A stretch of 64,000 bases of DNA from Luteipulveratus flavus (lineage in GTDB: Bacteria > Actinomycetota > Actinomycetes > Actinomycetales > Dermatophilaceae), in the NCBI RefSeq assembly GCF_029080175.1, contig NZ_JARFJC010000022.1; one strand, written 5' to 3'. Positions 58,616-64,000 of the stretch are shown piece by piece. The notes below the pieces were generated by a model. That model ran no database searches, was not told where the DNA came from, and was given only the letters and a program-made list of their open reading frames with translations. The translations under genes were made by a program, and so were the position numbers. Within the stretch, counting starts at the first letter, position 1. Each line of letters opens with the position of its first letter.

Positions 58616-58774
58616 ATGACTGCATGGGAGTACGCGACTGTCCCGCTCATGATCCACGCGACCAAGCAGATCCTCGACCAGTGGGGCGAGGACGGCTGGG
58701 AGCTGGTGCAGGTCGTGCCGGGTCCTGACGGCACCGGCCTGGTGGCCTATCTGAAGCGTCCGAAGGAGAGCTGA
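58616..58774 (+). CDS. DUF4177 family protein (52 aa)
   Basis: 52-aa protein MTAWEYATVPLMIHATKQ..., continuing QWGEDGWELVQVVPG then LVAYLKRP. 'WEY-x-x-V-P' and 'GEDGWELV-x-V' are the DUF4177 signature. Function unknown. It ends 3 bp before the RidA gene, matching Rv3678A-Rv3678c in M. tuberculosis (memory). Start ATG 58616. Confidence 0.8.
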   Translation: MTAWEYATVPLMIHATKQILDQWGEDGWELVQVVPGPDGTGLVAYLKRPKES

Positions 58775-58777
58775 TCC

Positions 58778-59242
58778 ATGTCCGTCGTCGAGGACAACCT
58801 CGCCGCCCTTGGCCTGTCCGTACCCGATGTCGCCACGCCCGCGGGGTCGTACGTCCCCGCGCTGCGGCACGGCGACCTCGTGTACACCTCGGGGCAGATC
58901 CCCGTCGCCGGCGGTGAGCTGCAGGCGGTCGGCAAGGTCGGCGCCGAGGTGTCGGCCGAGGACGCCGCAGCGTGCGCGCAGACCTGTGTCCTGAACGCCC
59001 TGGCCGCGGTCAAGGCTGTGATCGGTGACCTCGACAAGGTCACCCAGGTCGTGAAGGTGCTCGGCTTCGTCGCCTCCGACCCGGCGTTCGACGGTCAGCC
59101 CGGTGTCATCAACGGCGCGAGCGACCTGATCGGGAAGGCGTTCGGCGACAAGGGCGCCCACGCCCGCTCGGCGGTCGGCGTCGCGGTGCTGCCGAAGAAC
59201 GTGCCGGTCGAGGTCGAGATCGTCGTCGCGGTCCAGGACTGA
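58778..59242 (+). CDS. RidA-family enamine/imine deaminase
   Basis: 154-aa RidA/YjgF protein. VPALRHGDLVYTSGQIPV, the middle VIGDLDKVTQVVKVLGFV, the conserved Arg in AHARSAVGVAVLPKNVPVEVEIVVAV and the C-terminal Glu are in place. The family releases ammonia from reactive enamines/imines such as 2-aminoacrylate. The longer actinobacterial subgroup is meant here. In the operon DUF4177-RidA-Nudix: 3 bp after DUF4177 and 1 bp before the Nudix start. ATG 58778; AAGGAGAG lies 6 nt upstream. Confidence 0.88.
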   Translation: MSVVEDNLAALGLSVPDVATPAGSYVPALRHGDLVYTSGQIPVAGGELQAVGKVGAEVSAEDAAACAQTCVLNALAAVKAVIGDLDKVTQVVKVLGFVASDPAFDGQPGVINGASDLIGKAFGDKGAHARSAVGVAVLPKNVPVEVEIVVAVQD

Positions 59243-59243
59243 C

Positions 59244-60098
59244 GTGAGCGCCGAGCCGAGCACCACGGCCGTCGACTTCCCGGTCGGCGGCCGGCTCGGC
59301 GACGCGGCGCTCGCCTCGCTCGACGGTCGTGCCGACCCGCCGCCCGCCCCGCGGCTGGCCTCGACGGTCATGCTCGTGCGGCACGGATCCGCCTGTCCCG
59401 TCGAGGTCTTCATGCTCCGCCGGGTGCCGACGATGGAGTTCGCGCCGTCGATGTGGGTGTTCCCCGGCGGCGGCGTCGACGCCCGCGACGCCGATGCCGG
59501 TCTGCCGTGGGCCGGTCCGTCGCCGGCCGAGTGGGCCGCGCGCATCGGCGTCGACGAGCCCACCGCGAGACAGCTCGTCATCGCCGCGGTCCGCGAGGTC
59601 TTCGAGGAGTGCGGTGTGCTGCTGGCCGGGGCCGACGCCGACCGGGTGGTCGGCGACGTGTCCGGGGACGAGTGGCAGGCCGAGCGCGAGGCGCTGCTGT
59701 CGCGCGAGCAGTCGTTCGCGCAGCTGCTCTCCCGTCGCCGGCTGGTGCTGCGCTCGGACCTGCTGACGCTGCAGGACCACTGGCTGACCCCGGAGTTCGA
59801 GCCGAAGCGGTACGACACGTACTTCTTCGCCGCGCTCCTGCCCGAGGGACAGATCGCCGACGACGCGACGACCGAGGCGGACACCGCGGTCTGGGTCGAC
59901 CCGAAAGACCTTCTGGCGCAAGCCGACTCGCGCGAGGCCCGGATGCTGCCGCCGACGGTCGTCAACGTCCGCCGGGTGGCCGGTGCGACGAGCCCTGAGG
60001 AGCTCGTCGCGGCCCGGCCGACCGTCGTCCGCGTCATGCCGGAGCCGGTGCGTACCGACGGCGGCGTCGTGCTGCGGGCCTACCTGCCCGACCGGTGA
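59244..60098 (+). CDS. Nudix hydrolase (NUDT19-like)
   Basis: 284-aa Nudix protein. STVMLVRHGS and MWVFPGGGVDARDAD precede the Nudix box AAVREVFEECGVLL, with the metal-binding REx2EE intact. The long insert between the GGG and the box is seen in NUDT19-like CoA diphosphatases. Substrate is uncertain: CoA or another nucleoside diphosphate derivative. GTG 59244, 1 bp after the RidA stop. The stop abuts the convergent GH25 gene. Confidence 0.85.
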   Translation: MSAEPSTTAVDFPVGGRLGDAALASLDGRADPPPAPRLASTVMLVRHGSACPVEVFMLRRVPTMEFAPSMWVFPGGGVDARDADAGLPWAGPSPAEWAARIGVDEPTARQLVIAAVREVFEECGVLLAGADADRVVGDVSGDEWQAEREALLSREQSFAQLLSRRRLVLRSDLLTLQDHWLTPEFEPKRYDTYFFAALLPEGQIADDATTEADTAVWVDPKDLLAQADSREARMLPPTVVNVRRVAGATSPEELVAARPTVVRVMPEPVRTDGGVVLRAYLPDR

Positions 60099-60923
60099 TC
60101 AGCCGTTGGCGAGGGCGGTCAGCCGCGACAGGTCGCCGTTGAAGTAGTCCTTGTCGACCGGCGTGCTCGTGTACTGCCAGAACGTGTAGTACCCCCACCC
60201 GTTCGGGAGGGTGCCGGCCGAGCTGGCGTACTTCGCGATCCACAGCGGGTTCGTGCCGCCGAAGGCCGCGCTGTTGCCGGTGCAGGTGGTCCACCAGTCG
60301 GTCGTGCTGTAGATGATCGCGTCCCGGCCGGTGCGGGAGCGGTAACGATCGGTGAAGGCCTTGATCCAGGAGACCATCGCGCTCTGCGAGAGGCCGTAGC
60401 AGGTGGCGCCGTACGGGTTGTACTCGATGTCGAGCACGCCGGGCAGCGTCTTGCCGTCGCGCGACCAGCCGCCGCCGTGCGAGATGAAGTAGTCGGCCTG
60501 CGTGGCGCCGCTGCTGTCGTTGGGGGTGGCGAAGTGGTAGGCGCCACGGATCATGCCGACGTCGTACGAGCCGTTGTACTGCTGGGTGAAGCTCGGGCTG
60601 ACGTAGTAGTCGCCCTCCGTCGCCTTGGTGTAGGCGAACCGCACCCCCTGGCCCCAGTAGGTGGCCCAGTCGACGTTGCCCTGATGGGAGCTGACGTCGA
60701 TCCCGTTGACGACGGCGGCGAGTCCGGGTGACGGCGCGGACGCCGGTGCCGCGCCGGCGGTGTCGGACCAGCCCATGTACGCCTCGCCGCGCTGGACGAT
60801 CCCGTGCGCGCGGGCGTTGGGGGTCGGGCCGGACCGGGTGGCGGCCTCGGCGACCGTGGAGGTGGCCAGCCCGAGGGCGGCGACGATGCTGATGGCGGCG
60901 GTGAGGGGTCGGGTGAATCTCAT
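60099..60923 (-). CDS. Secreted GH25 lysozyme (muramidase)
   Basis: 274-aa secreted muramidase. A signal peptide (residues 1-28, cleavage near AEAAT) is followed by a GH25 domain: GIDVSSHQGNVDWATYWGQG with catalytic Asp, ATEGDYYVSP, LDIEYNPYG with the DxE pair, and WQYTSTPVDKDYFNGD at the end. It cleaves the MurNAc-GlcNAc bond of peptidoglycan. ATG 60923 with GGGAG at 6 nt. The stop directly abuts the Nudix stop. The divergent upstream region (60924-61052) is shared with the metallo-beta-lactamase gene. Confidence 0.9.
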   Translation of the reverse strand: MRFTRPLTAAISIVAALGLATSTVAEAATRSGPTPNARAHGIVQRGEAYMGWSDTAGAAPASAPSPGLAAVVNGIDVSSHQGNVDWATYWGQGVRFAYTKATEGDYYVSPSFTQQYNGSYDVGMIRGAYHFATPNDSSGATQADYFISHGGGWSRDGKTLPGVLDIEYNPYGATCYGLSQSAMVSWIKAFTDRYRSRTGRDAIIYSTTDWWTTCTGNSAAFGGTNPLWIAKYASSAGTLPNGWGYYTFWQYTSTPVDKDYFNGDLSRLTALANG

Positions 60924-61052
60924 GGGGCACTCCCGGAGGATGAGCGGCCTGGCCGGATGATCAGCCTTGCCCAAGGTAAGAGTGAGAATGTCAAACAGTT
61001 ACCAATCTCGGGTCAAGGCCTGGTCAGAGGCGACGTTGCTAGCGTTCCCGCT

Positions 61053-61847
61053 GTGACGACGAACTCCGCGAGCGAGGCCTGGTCCGGCGGCCGGGTCGGC
61101 GAGCGTGCCCTCTGCGTGCGCTGCCCCAACCCTGGCCCGATGACGTTGGAGGGCACCAACACCTGGGTCCTGGCCGAGCCGGGCGCCGACCGCGTCGTGG
61201 TGGTCGACCCCGGCCCGCTCGACGAGGACCACCTGGAGCGCGTACTGGAGCAGGTCGGGACGCGTACGGTCGCGCTCACCGTGCTGACCCACAGCCACGA
61301 CGACCACGCCGGGTCCGCCGAGCGGTGGGCCGAGCTCACCGGCGCTGCGGTGCGCGGCGCCGGCCGCGGTGAGCCGTTCGCCGACGACGAGCGGATCACG
61401 GTGGCCGGCCTGGAGCTGCGGGTGATCCTGACCCCCGGCCACACCCGTGACTCCGTGTCGGTCGTGCTCCCGGCGGACCGCCTGCTGCTCACCGGCGACA
61501 TGGTCCTCGGCCGGGGCACCTCGGTGGTCGCGCACCCGGACGGCGACGTCGCCTCCTACCTCGCCTCGCTGGACCGGATGATCGCTCTCACCGACGAGGA
61601 GGTGGACGCGATCGCGCCGGGCCACGGGCCGTTCCTGCCGGACGCACGCGCGGTGCTGCAGTACTACCGCGACCATCGCCGGGCCCGGCTGGAGCAGGTC
61701 CGCGCCGCGCTGGACGAGGGCGCGGCCGAGGCCGACGACCAGGTCGAGGCCGTCGTCGAGAAGGTGTACGCCGACGTCGACCGTGCGGTCTGGCCGGCGG
61801 CCCGGCTCACCGTCCGCGCCCAGCTGGACTACCTCGCGCGGGCCTGA
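61053..61847 (+). CDS. Metallo-beta-lactamase-fold hydrolase (Rv3677c-like)
   Basis: 264-aa MBL-fold protein. The zinc motif THSHDDHAGSA (HxHxDH) is followed by LTPGHTRDSVSV, LTGDMVLG and the C-terminal PGHGPFL, all of the glyoxalase II/RNase-like MBL fold. The C-terminal tail (from about 195) resembles LACTB2-like proteins. Substrate unknown. GTG 61053. In M. tuberculosis the relative (Rv3677c) follows Rv3678c, the RidA-like gene (memory); here Nudix and GH25 genes intervene. Confidence 0.85.
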   Translation: MTTNSASEAWSGGRVGERALCVRCPNPGPMTLEGTNTWVLAEPGADRVVVVDPGPLDEDHLERVLEQVGTRTVALTVLTHSHDDHAGSAERWAELTGAAVRGAGRGEPFADDERITVAGLELRVILTPGHTRDSVSVVLPADRLLLTGDMVLGRGTSVVAHPDGDVASYLASLDRMIALTDEEVDAIAPGHGPFLPDARAVLQYYRDHRRARLEQVRAALDEGAAEADDQVEAVVEKVYADVDRAVWPAARLTVRAQLDYLARA

Positions 61848-61983
61848 CCCAGGGAGCGGTCCGAACACCTGACATCTGTCATGGGCGGGCGCGCGGCGTC
61901 CGTTGTTCGATCAGCGCACCGGCGTCATCCACCGGTGCCGCCCGTCGGGGGAGGACGGCAGTCATCACCCCGAGGGAGTCTTC

Positions 61984-63921
61984 GTGTCTCATCCATCATC
62001 CCGTCTGCTCCTCGCCGCCGTCGGCGCCACCGCGCTCGCGGCTCTGTCGGTCGGAGCAGCCGACGCCTCCTCGTCCGGCCGCCACGACCTGGCCGGCAGC
62101 AAGGCGTCCTGGGCGACGTCTGCCCACCGCGCAGGTGCGTCCGACCCGGCCACCACCGTGAACTTCCGCGTCTACCTGCAGGGCCGCGACGACGCGGGCG
62201 CGCAGGCCTACGCCGTGGCGGTCTCGACACCGGGCAGCCCGCAGTACCGCACGTTCCTCACCCCCGCGCAGTACCGTCAGCGGTTCGCGCCGACCGCCTC
62301 GCAGGTCAGCGCGGTCAAGCAGTGGCTGCACGCGCAGGGCCTCACCGTGGGCTACACCCCGGGCAACAACCGGTACGTCGAGGCGCACGGCAGCCTCGGC
62401 AAGGCGGCCACGGCGTTCGGGACGTCGTTCTCGCAGTACAGCTACGCCGGCCACACGCTGCGCTCCAACGACACGCCGCTGTCGGTGCCGAGCACGCTCG
62501 GCGGGGTCGTCGCCGTCATCGGCCTGGACGACTCGACCGAGCTGGTCCAGCACCAGACCGTCTGGCCGGCACCCGTCTTCGTCAACGCGCAGCCGTGCTC
62601 GGCCTACTGGGGCGAGAAGACGGTCGCCAACACCCCGACACCGGACGGGACGAGACTGCCGTCCTCACCCAGCGCGTTCGCCCCGTGCGGCTACGCCGGC
62701 GCCCAGCTGCAGAAGGCGTACGGCGTCAACAACGCCATCGCCTCGGGCAACGACGGCCGCGGCGTCACGGTCGCGGTGATCGACGCGTACGCCTCGCCGA
62801 CGGCCGCCCAGGACCTCGAGACCTACTCGGCCGCGCACGGGCTGCCGTCCACCAAGGGCCTGTTCACCCAGGACGTCGCGCCGGGGACGTACAACCGGGC
62901 GACCAACAAGAAGCAGGACCCACAGGGCTGGGCGGGTGAGGAGAGCCTGGACCTCGAGGCCGTCCACACGACCGCTCCGGGCGCGAACATCCGTTACGTC
63001 AGCGCCCCGAACAACTACCGCGACCTGGACGCCGCGCTGAACCACGTCGTCGACAAGCACAGCGCCGACATCATCACCAACTCCTACGGGTACGGCGGTG
63101 AAGCGCTGCCGCAGGGCTACATCAAGCCGCAGCTGGACGCCCAGATCCAGGCGGCGACCGAGGGCATCAGCGTGTTCTTCAGCTCCGGCGACTCCGGTGA
63201 CGAGACCGGCGGGGACTCCTCCGTCGCGCCGACCCCGGACTGGCCGGCGTCCAGCCCGTGGGTGACCGCGGTCGGCGGCACGTCCCTCGGGGTGGCCCAG
63301 GACGGCAGCCGGCAGTTCGAGCTCGGCTGGGAGACCGCGCGCAGCACCCTCTCCGGCGGCGCCTGGACCACGCCGGCGTACCAGTACGGCTCCGGAGGCG
63401 GCACGTCGCGCCTGTTCGCGCAGCCGGCGTACCAGCAGGGCGTCGTGCCGGACTCGCTGAGCCGGACCTACGGCGGCGGCGCCATGCGCGTCGTGCCGGA
63501 CGTCTCGGCGCTGGGCGACCCGACGACGGGCATGCGGGTCGGGCAGACCCAGACGTTCCCCGACGGTCACACGGCCTACTCGGAGTACCGCATCGGCGGC
63601 ACGAGCCTCGCCTCGCCGCTGTACGCGGGCATCTGGGCGCTGGCGGTGCAGAAGCACGGCGCCTACGGCCTGGCCAACCCGACGCTGTACGCCGCCCGCG
63701 GGGTCTCGTACGACATCACCAAGAACGACCGGGCGGCCTACCCGGGCGCGGCGCGCGTCGACTACAAGAACGGGGTGGACGCCGCCCAGGGCTACGTCTA
63801 CACGGCGCGCTGGTTCGACGTCGACGAGCCGCTGACGATCCACGTGCGCTCCGGCTACGACGACGTCACCGGTGTCGGCTCCCCGAACGGCCAGGCCTGG
63901 CTGGACGCCGTCACGCGGTGA
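61984..63921 (+). CDS. Secreted S53 serine-carboxyl peptidase (sedolisin)
   Basis: 645-aa secreted sedolisin. A signal peptide (about residues 1-28) is followed by an activation prodomain (40-220, YLQGRDDAGAQAYAVAVSTP) and the S53 catalytic domain. Catalytic residues: the Glu and Asp in GEESLDLEAVHTTAPGA (about 317-322) and the nucleophile Ser in IGGTSLASPLYAG (about 541). SSGDSGDET and VPDVSALGDP are also present. Acidic-pH endopeptidase of the kumamolisin/sedolisin type. GTG 61984 with GAGGGAG at 5 nt. Near-perfect hairpin downstream. Confidence 0.9.
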   Translation: MSHPSSRLLLAAVGATALAALSVGAADASSSGRHDLAGSKASWATSAHRAGASDPATTVNFRVYLQGRDDAGAQAYAVAVSTPGSPQYRTFLTPAQYRQRFAPTASQVSAVKQWLHAQGLTVGYTPGNNRYVEAHGSLGKAATAFGTSFSQYSYAGHTLRSNDTPLSVPSTLGGVVAVIGLDDSTELVQHQTVWPAPVFVNAQPCSAYWGEKTVANTPTPDGTRLPSSPSAFAPCGYAGAQLQKAYGVNNAIASGNDGRGVTVAVIDAYASPTAAQDLETYSAAHGLPSTKGLFTQDVAPGTYNRATNKKQDPQGWAGEESLDLEAVHTTAPGANIRYVSAPNNYRDLDAALNHVVDKHSADIITNSYGYGGEALPQGYIKPQLDAQIQAATEGISVFFSSGDSGDETGGDSSVAPTPDWPASSPWVTAVGGTSLGVAQDGSRQFELGWETARSTLSGGAWTTPAYQYGSGGGTSRLFAQPAYQQGVVPDSLSRTYGGGAMRVVPDVSALGDPTTGMRVGQTQTFPDGHTAYSEYRIGGTSLASPLYAGIWALAVQKHGAYGLANPTLYAARGVSYDITKNDRAAYPGAARVDYKNGVDAAQGYVYTARWFDVDEPLTIHVRSGYDDVTGVGSPNGQAWLDAVTR

Positions 63922-63930
63922 CACCGATGT

Positions 63931-63968
63931 CCTCCGGTCGCGGGAGGTGACGGGCTCGCGACCGGAGG
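63931..63968 (+). terminator. Terminator-like hairpin after the sedolisin gene
   Basis: Perfect 12-bp stem (63931-63942 with 63957-63968) with a 14-nt loop, 10 bp after the stop codon. No U-tract. Confidence 0.55.
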
Positions 63969-64000
63969 CTGCACGACGAAGCGGCCGACCCCGAGGACAG

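Noticed and set aside
60960..61010. MtrA-type box upstream of the GH25 lysozyme gene
   Set aside because: GGTAAC occurs once, but the second GTAAC half-site is missing, so I did not annotate it.

Overview
The window is about 73% G+C with dense genes, many GTG starts and many 1-17 bp gene overlaps. It carries WhiB, GAF-ANTAR, SigB/SigF-type sigma factors, a DUF222-HNH gene with a LexA-type box and a tRNA-Pro(CGG). All of this points to a chromosomal segment of a high-GC actinomycete. I cannot place the genus from sequence alone. All family assignments come from reading motifs and from memory of the families; no database search was run.

Layout. (1) 1-4 kb: the 5' part of a succinate-semialdehyde-type aldehyde dehydrogenase, and a two-gene operon of a beta-phosphoglucomutase-like HAD and a GH65 disaccharide phosphorylase. 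(2) 4-6.5 kb: an NAD-dependent epimerase, a hemerythrin-like protein and small acidic or membrane proteins. (3) 6.6-14.1 kb: a tightly packed operon of SWIM zinc-finger, DUF5691, MoxR AAA+ ATPase, DUF5682 and VWA (MIDAS) proteins. (4) 14-28 kb: a FAD-Rieske oxidoreductase, a zinc alcohol dehydrogenase, a three-subunit molybdenum formate dehydrogenase (catalytic subunit, Fe-S subunit, NrfD-like anchor), a YbdK-like glutamate-cysteine ligase, a CrtI-like oxidoreductase and an SDR-SRPBCC fusion. (5) 28.7-35.5 kb: a seven-gene translationally coupled carotenoid operon (PAP2, a 52-aa ORF, phytoene/squalene synthase, desaturase, cytochrome P450, CrtQ-like glycosyltransferase, CrtO-like acyltransferase). 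It looks like a staphyloxanthin-type glycosyl-acyl pathway in which a P450 may replace the usual terminal oxidase. (6) 35.6-50 kb: UdgX-type uracil-DNA glycosylase, DUF222-HNH, two complete SigB/F-like sigma factors, a Vps62-like membrane protein, a baeRF/Vms1-like protein, GAF-ANTAR, topoisomerase IB with a FUSC transporter, a TetR/epimerase pair and a SigE-family ECF sigma factor with its membrane partner. (7) 50-64 kb: tRNA-Pro, then a core block (metallophosphoesterase, YqeY, PonA2-like PBP, WhiB4-like, two ArsA/GET3 ATPases, DUF4177, RidA, Nudix, metallo-beta-lactamase) that matches, from memory, Mycobacterium tuberculosis Rv3677c-Rv3688c. Extra genes (DAO-type oxidoreductase, GH25, S53 peptidase) are interspersed.

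The strongest system-level signal is regulatory. At least a dozen genes or operons between 0.8 and 45.6 kb are preceded by a motif of the form G(G/A/T)TT or GNNT, 15-16 bp, GGGTA(G/C/T), the promoter type read by SigB/SigF general-stress sigma factors. None was found in the core block after 46 kb. With two full-length SigB/F-like sigma genes and one truncated relative in the window, the first 46 kb reads as a general-stress/redox island: trehalose or maltose phosphorolysis, hemerythrin, formate oxidation, thiol synthesis, carotenoid, UdgX, DNA topology and SOS endonuclease. Dispersed repeats are also present. A 40-bp REP-like element occurs once between genes and once in frame inside the metallophosphoesterase gene, and long perfect palindromes sit downstream of several genes.
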